From Malachius bipustulatus (lineage: Eukaryota; Arthropoda; Insecta; Coleoptera; Melyridae), in NCBI GenBank assembly GCA_910589415.1, contig OU342631.1, positions 59,176,598 through 59,240,597 on the forward strand: DNA of 64,000 nucleotides, given 5' to 3'. A program made the translations under genes and the position numbers. The notes under the pieces were generated by a model. The model was not told the origin of the DNA. It ran no database searches and saw only the letters and a list, made by a program, of their open reading frames with translations. This document shows, in pieces, positions 52,717-64,000 of this stretch (positions are counted from its first letter, which is position 1; each line of letters opens with the position of its first letter).

Positions 52717-55560
52717 CAATAATACATCTTCTCTATCAGAATGTGCGGGGACTGTGATCCAAGACCGACACCTTTTATACAGGTGTCTCTATTTGTGATT
52801 GTGAAATTATAGCTCTTAGCGAAACCTGGTTATGTCCTGCAATAAGTAACTCAGAACTATTTGCTGATGGTTATACTGTGTTTAGAAGAGATAGAGATTT
52901 CGCTCATGTGTCCTCATCTAGGGGGGGTGGCGTGCTACTGGCGGTTCGAGATCGCTTCAAATGTGTGCAAATTGATCTTAGTGATATTTATTCTGTCTTA
53001 CCGTATATTGATATCGTCGGAGTTAGGATCTCAGCAGAAACTATTGGTTCATTTTGTACCTTCGTAGTTTATATCCCGCCCTCAACATCTGTCCGTGATT
53101 ATGAACTGTTCCTTGAGCTGCTTAATAATGTTGAGGCTGTTCATGGTAGCAGGGTCATTATTGTCGGTGATTTCAATGTACCCAACCTAGCTACAGATTC
53201 AGGGAGCAGTATTACTTGTAATATAAATAATTTTAAAGAATTTAACAACTTCATGCAACACAACTGCATTCCTAATAAATTTGATCGCATCCTGGATCTG
53301 GTTTTTTCTAATATAAATTGTAGTGTGGAGAGATCACTTCAGCCTCTTGTGGACGAGGACGATCATCATCCAACTATTGAGATTGCGTTTGGGGTCGTTG
53401 GCGGGCATCAGACTAATTTTGTAACAAATCAAAACACCCAGTCTAGTTTCAATTTTAAAAAAGCAAATTATCCCCTACTTTACAGTTTACTAGGTGAAGC
53501 TGATTGGGAGGATCTTCGGGGTGAGCACGATGTTAACAAGGCCTGTGCTATTTTCTATAACACTTTGTACAATATCTTTGAAATGTCAGTGCCAAAAACT
53601 AGGTCGTATTCTAGACGGCGATTTCCTCCCTGGTTTGACCGCGAGGTCATTTCCTCTTTACGCTTAAAGCATGCGGCACTCAGGAAATATAGGAGGTATA
53701 AAAATCCTTACTTTTATGAATTGTTTAAGACCCATCGCACTATCAGCAAAAATTTAACCAGAAAAGCTTATGAGGCCTACTTAACAAACATCGAATCTCT
53801 CATTATTAGAGACCCTAAGAAGTTTTGGGAATTTACGCGAAACAAGAGAGGTAGCACCAGAATCCCTGGATTGATGAAGTTCAATGATCTGGAGCTCTCT
53901 ACTCCCGATCTTATTGTGGATGGCTTTGCGGAGTACTTTGGTAATGTGTACGTGAAAGCCGATCCTGTACGACATCATGCACCCGTTTCTGATTGTCATC
54001 ACTGGTGTAACTCTGTTAATGTAACTTTAATTTCTGACGATGAAATTTTCATGGCATTGAAAAAATCGAAGAATTCGTTCAGTATGGGTGTTGATAACAT
54101 TCCAAGCTTTCTGCTAAAGGACTGTGCCCGCATTTTTGTTAAGCCACTGTCCATCCTCTTCAATTTAATTATTGGCAAATCCGTCTTTCCAGATATTTGG
54201 AAGGATGCTTTTATATGTCCCATCTTTAAAAAAGGCAGCACCGACGAGGTCACTAACTATAGACCCATATCATTGTTGTGTAATTTTTCAAAGGTTTTTG
54301 AGTCAATATTATATAAGCATATTTACCATGCCACAAAATCCCGTATAACACAGTTTCAGCACGGGTTCATGAAGAAACGTTCTACGGTGACCAACTTGGC
54401 AAGTTTTTCCCAGTATGTTTCTGAAGCTATTGACTCCCGTAGTCAAGTCGATGCTATATATCTCGACTTCCAAAAAGCTTTTGATCAACTGGATCACTCT
54501 ATATTGATGCTTAAGTTGTCTTCTTTCGGTTTCTCTAACTCATTGCAAACACTTATCCAGTCCTACCTAGCCAACAGGAAGCAGCGCGTCAGATATAAGT
54601 GTGCAATCTCGAAAGCCATTGAACCCGGATCTGGAGTTCCTCAGGGCTCGAATCTGGGACCCCTTCTATTTTTACTATATATAAATGATATAGTTGATGG
54701 GTTAGACTGTGAAAGTTTGCTGTTTGCCGACGACCTTAAGCTCTTCTCAACTATCAACTCTGTTGCAGATTGTGTTAGACTTCAGTATAACTTAAATGTC
54801 ATCGCTGAGTGGTGCAATAGAAATAAATTGTACTTGAACGTGTCTTAAGTGTGCGGTTGTTAGCTATTCGAGACGTGAAAAAAATGTAATTTTTCAATAT
54901 ACAGTCTGTAACGGTGATATACAGCGTTTGGACGTAATTGGGGACTTGGGTGTCTTGTTTGACTCCAAGTTCTATTTTACCTCACATATAGATGCCATCG
55001 TTCCTCGAGCATTTAGAACTTACGGTTTCATTTACAGGAACTGCGGTGGTTTCTCTACTACACGCCCCCTATGTATTCTTTTTTATTCCTTAGTGAGGCC
55101 AATACTTGAATATTGTAGCGTTATTTGGTTTCCCATATATCAGGTTCACATCAGCCGTCTGGAATCTGTGCAGCGCTCTTTTTTGAAGTTTTTAAGTTTC
55201 CGTCTAGATGGTCAGTATCCTCCGAGAGGGTTTGACCATAATATTTTATTAACCAGATTTAACTTTACTTCTTTGCATGTCACACGGGTTGCTGGGATGT
55301 TGCGATTCCTGTATGGTTTGCTTAACAATTTGAATGATTGCACTTACTTACTCAGTAAAATTGATTTTATGGTACCTCGTCTGAATTCGCGACAAACTCA
55401 ACCATTTTACTGCATGAGTGGACGCACTAATATACTGGTAAGATCTCCCATCTCTATGATGTGCCAGCTCTTCAACAGATTAGCTCACTCCTGTGACATT
55501 CATGCTGATAGCTTTTCACTAATATCGGAGTGTGTTGCGCAGGTATTCAATGGCGGCTGA
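52717..55560 (+). pseudogene. CR1/T1-type LINE 2 ORF2 (EN-RT), one nonsense codon and one frameshift
   Basis: Endonuclease begins LLYQNVRGL, then TGA at 52755-52757 where Arg is expected (CGA to TGA at a CpG). The frame stays open through ALSETWL, RGGGVLLAV, IIVGDFN, NYRPISLLCNFSKVFE, LDFQKAFDQLDH, SGVPQGSNLGPLLF and FADDLKLF (FADD instead of YADD) to 54845, where an extra T creates TAA. The C-terminal part resumes in the next frame (LGVLFDSKFYFTSH, LVRPILEYCSVIW) and ends at 55560. Confidence 0.85.
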
Positions 55561-55679
55561 TGACTGCCTATCTGAAATTGTAACCCCAATGTATACTGTA
55601 TAAATGTTATTTTTTTACACATGTATCTCATGTATTTAATGTTTCCTATAAATGGGTGAAGACCTGTTGGAAATTATTG

Positions 55680-55713
55680 ATAATAAATAAATAAATAAAT
55701 AAATAAATAAATA
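55680..55713 (+). repeat. (TAAA)n 3' tail of LINE 2
   Basis: About seven TAAA units after CTGTTGGAAATTATTGATAA, marking the insertion end. Confidence 0.85.
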
Positions 55714-55818
55714 TATAGCAGTGTTGCCAGATTTATTTTGAATATCCCTGCTACTTGTTCGGCACTAAACCCTTCTTATCAAAGAAGAACTAGTGCTTTT
55801 AGTAGATCGGATAGGTAT

Positions 55819-55950
55819 ACGTTGCACGTCATCGGTAAGTCAGGTCTTTGGTCAGGGTAGGTTTTTTTTTCCTTCAAATGTCCCTAAAATCAAAAAAAAA
55901 ACCTACCCTGAACAAAGACCTGACTTACCGGTGACGCTAAAGTGCAACAT
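55819..55950. repeat. Palindromic MITE-like inverted repeat
   Basis: GTTGCACGTCATCGGTAAGT...GGGTAGGTTTTTTTTT faces its inverse AAAAAACCTACCCTGAAC...AAAGTGCAAC with about 25 bp between the arms. Confidence 0.8.
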
Positions 55951-56036
55951 TACCTCTACCTATATCATTTTTCGATCGTTCCTTATATAGGTACCTATTA
56001 TCGTCACAATAATAATTAATTGTAACTATAATGTAG

Positions 56037-56310
56037 AAAATCGGAATTTCTGTAAAATCTGGTAACGTAGCCATACAAGAGCAAGCAAATAACTTGGATA
56101 ATAATCAACCAATGGCTTCAACGGTATCTAGAAATTCCTTGGCCCAACTGAGCTCCAGGATTATAGGACCACCCGTGAAGTCGAATGGTCACGCAGGTAA
56201 TTATAGGCTCAACTCGGAAACGCTGGAGAAGCCAATTTTATTTTTAATATTCCTTAAAATGTCACAAGTAAAGTTCTTAATAAAATTTATTGCAGGTCTT
56301 AACTCAGCAG
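56037..56310 (+). CDS. Possible host exon (56037-56196) and 15-nt micro-exon (56296-56310)
   Basis: An open frame with balanced, non-repetitive residues (QPMASTVSRNSLAQLSSRII, then PPVKSNGHA) ends at a consensus donor CACGCAG/GTAATT at 56196, phase 1. One hundred bases on, TTTATTGCAG/GTCTTAACTCAGCAG/GTAAGG has both splice signals around exactly 15 nt, which keeps the frame (LNSA). The 5' acceptor (TAATGTAG at 56036, or GTAACGTAG at 56070) is weak. No family recognised. This is the only stretch that looks like a host gene. Confidence 0.35.
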
Positions 56311-56818
56311 GTAAGGGTTTTCAATTGTTAAGAGATTATTGCATATTAGGGGATAAGAATTGACGATCTGTTTACCTGAACATTTTCCTAGTATTTACAA
56401 GAAAGAACGTTTCATGGATATTAAACAGAGCCATAAAATTTTCAAATAAGGTTACTCATCACTTGTTATACACTTACCCTTACGCATTACGAAGTTATGG
56501 GGAAATGCAGGAGAGGGAGGGTGATGCAGCGGAATGAGCGCTAACCAATAGTTCGAGTGAGAGCTCGAGCGTCTTGATTATGCATTGCTTTACATTTAAT
56601 AACTTTTGAGATAAAACAGCCGAAGTATTAAAATTTATTGAATTTTTTAGCCACTTCGAACGGAGATATCGCTTCTTTAAGAGCGCCTAGCGTTGAGAAA
56701 CGCTTTTCTAGATCTGTGTTCATTTTCTTATGGGCAAACGGCTACAAAATGTAAGGTGTAAAAAGTACCAAAAATTCGCATCAGTTCTCTATTATCGATT
56801 TATGGAACCCTTTTTAAC
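56311..56818. other. Unassigned
   Basis: No ORF or repeat recognised. Confidence 0.4.
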
Positions 56819-57400
56819 CCAGAACTTTTTTATCCGTGCGCCACTGATTGATTGTGTAATTTTAATTTAAAGGCTTAGGTATTACTGAACTTTTTTCCCT
56901 CTTATAAAAGTTTGGTACCTTACATGGTTTTTCCATAATTAATTTTTAATGATGGACTTACACACCACGAAAACGTATTTGTGAAAATCACATTTTAATT
57001 AAAAAATTAACTTTTATTTCACAGAAACGACGTAATTCGCATTTACTTACCTTGAGAATAATCACAGATGGCGGTGAAACTAAAGTTTCCCATTTAGTTC
57101 ATTTTTTACTTATTTTGGAAAATTTGTATCTTGAAAAAAAAAATTTAGACATTAATAATTTCAATTGGCATATTTTTAACCCAGGATGGTGGAACGTTGT
57201 TGTTGAAATTAATATTTAAATTAAAAAAGAGATTTTGACGAATATGTTTTCAGTAGTGTAGGTCCATCATTAAAAATGATTATGGGAAAACCATGCAAGA
57301 TACCAAAATTTTATAAGAGGGCAAAGGGTTCAATAATAATTTAACCTTTGAATAAAAAAATACAGAACCAATCAGTGACGTGCAGATAAAAAAGTTCTGG
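56819..57400. mobile_element. Foldback element FB6
   Basis: CCAGAACTTTTTTATCCGTG at the left; inverse (GATAAAAAAGTTCTGG) at the right. Arms of about 170 bp share CTCTTATAAAA, ACCATG and TTTTTAATGATGGAC words. No clear target duplication. Confidence 0.7.
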
Positions 57401-59584
57401 AGTAAAAAATCGTGACATCAAAAACAGGAACACCCTGTATGTCAATGTTTGTAAGATTATGTCAGTTTATTGGTTTTTTAGTAATAGGCGTTTTAATTTA
57501 GAAGTTTCTCAGTTACTTAATCCATTTTTGACTTATTCTAGAAAAAGTGTTTTTGGTTGACCCTCTTTTTTAAGGGCTGTATCATGAAAATTATGCCTTT
57601 TTGGACATAATATAATTTGGTTTAAATCGTCATATTTTTTACTCGGGAATTACTTATTAACTTTTAGCGACACCCTGTATATGTACTTAAGTCTTTTTGA
57701 TTTAATTGTTCCTTTTTAAGTTGAATTGTTTATATGGATGACAATGAATGACAATGACGAAATTTAACAGCTGCTGTTAAAGAAAATTCAACAAAATATG
57801 AACATCTTATACGACACGATACGGCGTCGAGGCCTGATAATACCATAGCTGACTAATGGAAATTTAAAATTGATAAAACAAAAGATCAAAAAACTATAAG
57901 AAACACTTCACAAAATTGAAGAGCAACTCTATAACGTTGCTTGAACGGTAAATCAAATTTACCATTCTTTATTGTGTACATCAGATCATAAACTGCTTAT
58001 AATGGAATATACTAACATTTATATGCCTGAAAAAATGTATTTTGTGCGAAAATAAGAGATAGAGTTTAATATTTTCAAATTTAGATCCCAAAGCTATTAA
58101 TATAGTATAATTTATAATATAATAATATAAAGCTATATAAACTATAAATATATTCAAGCAATTTTAACGAAGCTTTGCTATACCTAAAATAGATAGAAAC
58201 ATAGAAAATGTCATTACCGTATAAATGTTCCATTCGCAGTTCAGATTAATCACCTACCAAATTAGATTTGCATGCAAGCATGGAAATTATCCGTTCATTA
58301 TAAAAAAAAGCTTTCGAAAGGGAACTATTTAGGTAGGTAAAGATAAATGGTGAAATATATGTCCGAACAGCGCCTTCAGTAGGAGATCCCAAGTAGCATC
58401 AGAGGGTACAATCACCTTCTAATTTTATACCGGAACTTTGAGAAAGTGATTATCACTTATTTTCCACTCATTTTAAAACTTTACAGTAGAAAAAAACTGT
58501 ATATCCTATATTTATAGTGGTAATCACGGTGCATTCATACCAGCGTGGCCACTTGATAGTTTCATAACATTTTGGTGCTACTTTAGGTGCTCAAAACGTT
58601 ATTTTTCTTCATAATAACCACTTGAAAGTTCTACAACTATGAAGTGGAAAGTGAAAGCTGCAGTCACCAACAAAGAGCACTAAAATATCACTTAAAAGTG
58701 GCGACAGCTTTGAAGTGATAATATTAAGTGGCCGCATGGCTCTCAAAACTTCTGTAATATCTTTGAAGATTCATCACACTATAGTGGTATGCAACACCGA
58801 TCGTCGCAATTCTGCCACCAAGAAAAATAACTTTGATAATTTGAATAAGATTTGAGCCACCAAAAGGTGGCAAGAACTTGCGAAAATAACTTTTAAGAAA
58901 AAATAACCTACTGGTGACTGTTTAGGAATCAGACTAAGTAGGGTTAGGTAGGTATATTGTAGAAAAGTGCCAGTGTTGGTTTTAAAATTCTTTTCAACAT
59001 TATTATAATAATGGATAATAAAAGACCAGGCATTCTTACAATATGTTGAATACCTATAGGTAGAAAACATTTAAAAATATTCCTAAAGTCTTCAAAGTGA
59101 TTGACGTGGCGTCAGTTTAGACAAGGCATGCAAAAGCTAAGGTATTTGCATATTTTGAAAGCACTAGCGGGGGACAGGTCAATCATGAAGTAAAATGACG
59201 ATTTGCTAGGTACACTAATCCTCAAGAGTCTAGACGGTGACTGAATCCCTATTTTCACGATACCCCATCAGGGCTCTAGACGAAATAAGCTCTATAATTA
59301 GGTAACTACAATATTTTAAAATATTCCTTTAAAATTTATGTTTTCAACCATTACTTAGTAGAATCTCTGCATACTGATGGATTTATTATAATATTTATAA
59401 TATACTGATTTATTTTATTTATAATCTCTGAAGTAATGGGTTTATGCAATGTTTGTAGGTATATCCCAAAATTACTTTTCCTTTGATACCTTAAAATCGA
59501 AGGCCTTTCAATACGTGTGTAGTCCAATTTTTTAGATTTTAGCAGATATTTTCATGAATACCTAGTCTTGAAAAGAAAATCTGC
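57401..59584. other. AT-rich region without supported genes
   Basis: CACCCTGTAT motifs at 57432 and 57672 are isolated TA-element ends. 58400-58740 repeats the word AAGTGG/CCACTT many times in no fixed register. Nothing else recognised. Confidence 0.4.
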
Positions 59585-60620
59585 CATTCAGATAAAGCAG
59601 ATAACATCAAGTTTTGGTTTAGGTATGTAGACGATGTTCTTTCTTATTTTGTAGATTCCTCTAGACTGTCTAGAGTCTAGACAGTTAAAAACCTTTCTTA
59701 AGTTCATCAATAGATTGCATCCAAATATTAAGTTTACTGTAGAATGTGAAGAAAATAATTCTACAAACTTCTTAGACTTATCTATCACAAGATTAAATAA
59801 TCAGTTTGACTTTTCTTTCTAGAGAATCGATTCAAATCATGCAATATCACACAAACTTTCAGCTTAATAATTCAATGATACACAGAGCTGTGCATGATGA
59901 TACCAATGTCAGTAAACAACTTTAACAGAGAAATTTCTATTATCAAACAAATTGCAAAAGAGAATGGTTTTCGAAAAACATTATAGACAACTTATTGCAA
60001 AATAAACACACAAATTAGCCATAAACCTCATTTATCCTCAACAAAATAATAAAACCAGAAAATATTCATCACTATAACGTATATACTTTGGACAGGACAC
60101 ATTTCAACACAAATATCAAGGATAATTTATAACTCCACTGCATTTAATATTTCATTTTAATATTTTATGAGCAATAGTTCTATATTGCTGAATGCAAAGG
60201 AAAAGTTATCTAAATTACAAAAACCTGGAATTTATCGATTAAACTTCTCTCATTGTAATTCAGTTTATATAGGACAAACTTGTAGAAACCTAGCTGAAAT
60301 CTACAAACATTTAAATTAACAACAAAACACAGTCATAAATGAATAGCTAGACACGTATCGTTCTTCACTACTTGATTTTCTTCTTGATATCAACAACTAA
60401 GACGATTCTGAAGAAATTATATTATGATCTAGTTAGTTCTGAAATTAATCACTTAGGTTACCATACTGTTGCTATGTTACTATAGGTATCAATAATTTTA
60501 TTCATTTACATTATGTCTGAAGATGCTATTTTAAAAGCAGGGAAACACGTGTAACGTTTATAATATTATCCATCAGTATACAGTAGAATGTTTTGAAACA
60601 TTAGTGTTTTATTTATCATC
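59585..60620 (+). pseudogene. Penelope-like element: RT end and GIY-YIG endonuclease
   Basis: FWFRYVDDVLSYF contains the YVDD of Penelope RT, followed by FLKFINRLHPNIKFTVE, NFLDLSITRLNN, then after several breaks GIYRLNFSHCNSVYIGQTCR, the GIY-YIG nuclease motif. Stops, frameshifts and a small CTAGA-rich duplication (59651-59680) make it dead. The N-terminal RT fingers are missing. Near 60520 TCTGAAGATGC...GGGAAACACG resembles the 3' region of such elements. Confidence 0.7.
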
Positions 60621-61387
60621 TATCAGTATGCCTTTATAAAGACAGGTGTTCAGTAATATAATATTTTATTGTCAATATTTTAAAAATTACCTAGCCTTAA
60701 AGTCATTCTTAATAGCCTTTAATAAATTTTATGCGGTGATGTGATTATTAATTAATTAATCAAAGAAAAATATTGAAATTATTATGGAAGTGTAATCAGT
60801 ATACTTAGTGCTAATTTAGTAATAAGTATTAAACAACTTATTATCTTAATTATTAATAAAGTAAGTGTAAAGTGAGTAGTGAAATATAATTACAATAATT
60901 GAGTAGTTGATAGTGTACCTATTAGTTTTCTTAGAGATGTTAATAATATACATTATCGGTTGAAAATGCAACAAAATTAAAAAATGTCACTATTTAAGTG
61001 TGATTGAATTGGAGTAAGTAAACCTTCTTGCGCATCAATCGCATAAATAGTGTATTTTTATGCGATTCAATTATGAATATTTTCACCGCTTTTTAAATTG
61101 GCTTTCAGAAAATTTCCATAGTCAGGTCATATAAGCGTAGTGGTTTATTGTGAAAATTACATTTCATTTCCTTCCAAAACGTGCCTTAGAATGGAGTTTT
61201 GAATTTAACAAAACAAAAAAATTGGAAAAATTTAACAATTTTGTCCCTTTTCCTGTACCCGCCACTGGCTAACTTTACTCAAAAAATAATATTATTTACA
61301 TCACTTTTAATAAATTCGAAAAAAGTGAAGTTGAGTTTTGAAAACCGCAAATTTGAAATTTAAGAGGAATAAACATCAAGTAAAATA
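60621..61387. other. AT-rich flank; repeat unit carrying the pogo insertion
   Basis: From about 61090 the text (TTTCAGAAAATTTCC, CCCGCCACTGGCT, AATAAACATCA) is repeated in diverged form after 62270. Confidence 0.5.
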
Positions 61388-62145
61388 CAGTAATACCTGG
61401 ATAACCCGGAAACGCCTGGGACCGAAAATAAATTCCGTCTTATACAGGTTTCCGGCTTAAACAACAACAACTGTCTAAACCGGAAACAAACCTGCTTAGC
61501 ACGGAAAATGTCCAACCAGTACGTACATTTTTTTTTTAGCATCGATAGAATGTTTTCGCACGAGCCAATCTGATTTTATTTTGTCCTTATTCTTCAAAAT
61601 ATCATAAACTTGTGTTTTACCACACTTATATTTTTCCGCGAGAAGCTTAAGCTAATTTTTTGTTTTCATAACACATAATTAAATCTATTAAAATAGATTT
61701 CTAAAGATTTCAGTGTTAGAGTGTTGAATTTTTTATTTGCAGACATATCGAATATTGTACCTTCTAAAAATAATTTGATGCTCACAGTTGGAGCGTTTAT
61801 TGACTAAAATTGAATCCGAACAGGACTATACAGGAAGTGCATAAGTACCTACAGACAGTTTTTATTGCCGCAGTAAAAATTCCGAGAAGTGAGAGTAGGA
61901 TAGACGCGCGAGAACATGCGGAGATAAAGAGTAAAGGGTGGTGACGTCGGTCCGCTTCCGTCTTATGCAGGTGAAATTGCGTGCATAAGGTTAAAAAACG
62001 TGTTCCGTCTCCGCGTTACGCAGTTTCCGGCTTGAGCAGTGGAAGTTAACATGTAATGTGTATAGCTTAATTCGGGAGCGGGAAAAATTTCCGTGATAGA
62101 CAGATTTCCGCCTTATTCAGTGTCCGTCTTATCCAGGTTTGACTG
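61388..62145 (-). mobile_element. Pogo/Tigger-type element with TA target
   Basis: Left end CAGTAATACCTGGATAACCC, right end ATCCAGGTTTGACTG, TA on both sides. Sub-terminal words TTCCGTCTTAT(A/G)CAGG and TTTCCGGCTT recur at both ends. The outline CAGT-A-ACCTGGATAA is typical of pogo/Tigger termini. Confidence 0.8.
61545..61750 (-). pseudogene. Pogo transposase N-terminal HTH remnant
   Basis: From ATG 61748 the minus strand reads MSANKKFNTLTLK, and after frame breaks AEKYKCGKTQVYDILKNKDK, the psq/CENP-B HTH. The rest of the gene is deleted, so the element is a non-autonomous derivative. Confidence 0.6.
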
Positions 62146-62940
62146 TATTCGAATGTGTCCGCCATTTTTCTGATTTGCTTCTTGAAATTTTTCAGAGTTA
62201 AAGGCTATTAGTTATAGTTGTCCTATGAAAAAATTTCAGTTAAATTCCTTCAAAAATGTGCTCATAAACGGTTGTATTATTTAGCCATTTTTACCCTTTT
62301 CCTACCCACGCCACTGGCTTATTAATAGAAATAATGCAAATTTTATTGCATTAACTCAAATTTAAAATAATTTTCTTCCAATCATGTTAATTTCGTTTAA
62401 AAGTTTTTGTTTCTAACTTGCTTATTTAGGGGTTCAAAATAGCAATTTTTTCCTAAAATTGAAAAAGCCGCCATTTTAGGACAGCTTTACCGATTTTACT
62501 CAAATACAGTACCAGATGACTACTTGAGACCTTCTTACTACCAAAAAAATTTCAGCCCCCTAGATTGAAAACTGCGACCAGAAACTGTGCCTCATGGACG
62601 GTTTTTTTTCTTCTTAAATTTGAAGGGACACCCTGTAGAAGTAATGCAACTTTAGGAAAATGTTTATTACGTAAGTTAAACGTCATCCCTAAGTTTCACA
62701 ACAGTAAATAATTTCTTTTACTGATCTTGAACGAGGAAGCTACAGAAGCATTTTTAAAATTTTAGAGAAATAAACATCATGTAAAAAAAATTCGCATATC
62801 TCCGCCATTTTTCTTATTTACTTCTTGAAATTTTTAAGTGTTGAAGGCTATTATCGTGTGAGCAAATGAAAACATAATTTAGGTAGGCCCTGGAAAAAAA
62901 TTTCATGTCTTAGATTGAATCCTACGATAAAATCACTGTC
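62146..62940. repeat. Second, diverged copy of the repeat unit around the pogo element
   Basis: 62750-62870 (GAGAAATAAACATCATGTAA, TCCGCCATTTTTCTTATTTA) matches the two flanks of the pogo element (61363-61387 and 62148-62215) joined without it. An isolated ACACCCTGTA end lies at 62629. Confidence 0.7.
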
Positions 62941-64000
62941 ATTAATTATAAATGTCTTATTTTTCTTATAGCGAATTCGAGTTGGCTGCACTTGCTCGGA
63001 GCGAGATCGACCTGTCTCTGAATCTGTTCTGCCCAGAATTCTGCTCCAGTGCGGAGCAGAACTTTCGCATTTCTACTCTGTATGGAACCGAACTGTGTCA
63101 GGTCAGACCAGAACCAGAGCCAGAGCCAGACCGCCATGCACCGGTGCAGTGCAGTGTGCAATCCAGTCTCCCTCCAGTCTGCATTTTCGTATAACCTTCT
63201 ACTAAAAAAAATACCTATCCCTATCCTATACCTATCACGGTTGTTTGTTGTTATGATGTTATTCTTATTATAACAGAGTCGTGGAACTACAAGGCGTTAT
63301 CCCTTTTAATTATTGTAATAAGTTGTACTTCATACAATACGTAAATAATGTACTTATCCACAAATTTTTGGTGTAAGGAATTACTAGGAATCAGCAGTAG
63401 TTAATTTTCCCGCTATTTCTAACCTCTAAATTTATGGGAGTGCACCGTTGCACCGTCAAATTTGACGGTGCAGTTTATTTTGCTCCGGGGCAGTTTCGCT
63501 ATACGACTCGAACATATTTTCCTATATGCACTGCCAGAGAGCAAGTGTAACTCGAACACAATTACGATATGCACCGCTAGAGTTCACTTTAACTCGAATA
63601 CGATTACGAAAAGCACTGGAACAGAGTCCTACAAATCGAATACGAAATTCCGACTCGGTGCGCACCCGGAGCAGAAAAGTGCAGTAACTCGAATTCGCTA
63701 TTATTTTGTGATTTTGAGTGGTCTGGGGTGCGTTCATGAATTACACTTTGCATCGTACATGAAAAACTCTGGATGCGTTCATAAAATAACCAGTTCGCTT
63801 GATTGGATAAAAATCTAGCATCGTTCATAAATTGCCGATGACGACGCTTGAAGTGCACTCGGAGTTTTGAAGAAACACATGGGTGAATCAATTCTGTGCA
63901 TAATATTAGTAAATTACAAAAATTAGTATTACATTAAAAAAAAGTGTGAATCTGACAGTTACATAATCTAATACTTTTGAGTTATTATTTCCTTTGCTTT
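62941..64000. other. Unassigned region with degenerate short repeats
   Basis: 63480-63690 carries (A)CTCGAA(C/T)AC(A)ATTACGA words about every 50 bp; GCGTTCAT(G/A)AA recurs at 63730, 63774 and 63822. ORFs here overlap on both strands and match no family I know. Confidence 0.4.

Noticed and set aside
58400..58760. Dense AAGTGG/CCACTT words as a regulatory cluster or minisatellite
   Set aside because: Spacing is irregular, the words are short, and no unit could be aligned; could be chance in AT-rich DNA.
63462..63891. Overlapping ORFs on both strands near the right edge (118, 71 and 95 codons)
   Set aside because: They read through a degenerate CTCGAA-word repeat, look alike in composition, and match no known family.
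1..64000. tRNA, rRNA genes and CRISPR arrays
   Set aside because: I looked for cloverleaf-like A/B box pairs, rRNA cores and regularly spaced direct repeats and saw none. The regular repeats present are tandem coding or minisatellite units without spacers.

Overview
This window is eukaryotic, AT-rich and almost entirely built from transposable elements, with no clearly complete host gene. The LINE clades, Penelope-like elements, pogo, PIF/Harbinger and Ty3/gypsy relics, abundant TA-flanked foldback elements starting CAGGGTG, and the TAGGTAGGTA/TAGGTACC texture all point to an insect. I cannot choose the order (a hemipteran or beetle would fit). A probable small coding exon and a 15-nt micro-exon near 56.0-56.3 kb suggest part of the window lies inside introns of a host gene.

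Layout. 1-0.6 kb: 5' end of a pogo-like transposon. 0.6-2.75 kb: a GC-rich block on the minus strand holding the C-terminus of a Ty3/gypsy integrase, then a Ser/Thr protein-kinase ORF that originally read into a CCHC zinc-knuckle protein, then a polypurine tract and a candidate 3' LTR. 2.75-7.4 kb: broken LINEs, a Crypton-like tyrosine-recombinase relic, and arm A of a 0.7-kb inverted repeat. 7.9-11.8 kb: a nearly complete CR1/T1-type LINE (PHD-finger ORF1; EN-RT ORF2 with two frameshifts). 12.2-19.5 kb: a minisatellite, then a gypsy protease and RT separated by a 690-codon LINE RT ORF, arm B and a foldback; next to it lies an IS630/mariner-type transposase split by a second foldback. 20.47-27.39 kb: a DNA transposon with 27-bp perfect TIRs, an ATAT target duplication and a three-exon gene for a large DDE-like protein, itself invaded by other repeats. 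27.9-31.3 kb: Penelope and Harbinger fragments, foldbacks and MITEs. 32.6-46.1 kb: three copies of a composite unit (gypsy gag piece, an (AAADTQ)n-coding segment, an intron-containing Harbinger transposase remnant), a gypsy gag-stop-protease region, a pogo transposase and LTRs. 44.6-47.3 kb: nested foldbacks. 48.2-50.7 kb: an ORF1-only LINE between inverted arms. 51.8-55.7 kb: a second CR1/T1-like LINE. 55.8-64 kb: AT-rich DNA with palindromes, a Penelope relic and a pogo-type element with an internal empty-site paralogue.

How the parts relate. There is no single pathway. The history is nested insertion, and several elements can be aligned to a second copy inside the window, which dates or diagnoses their damage. 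The two CR1-like LINEs share a plan, and gag copy B shows the one-base lesion of the main gag. The most unusual items are the kinase/zinc-knuckle ORF in the env position of a gypsy element, the 6.9-kb DDE transposon, and the gag/(AAADTQ)n/Harbinger composite.
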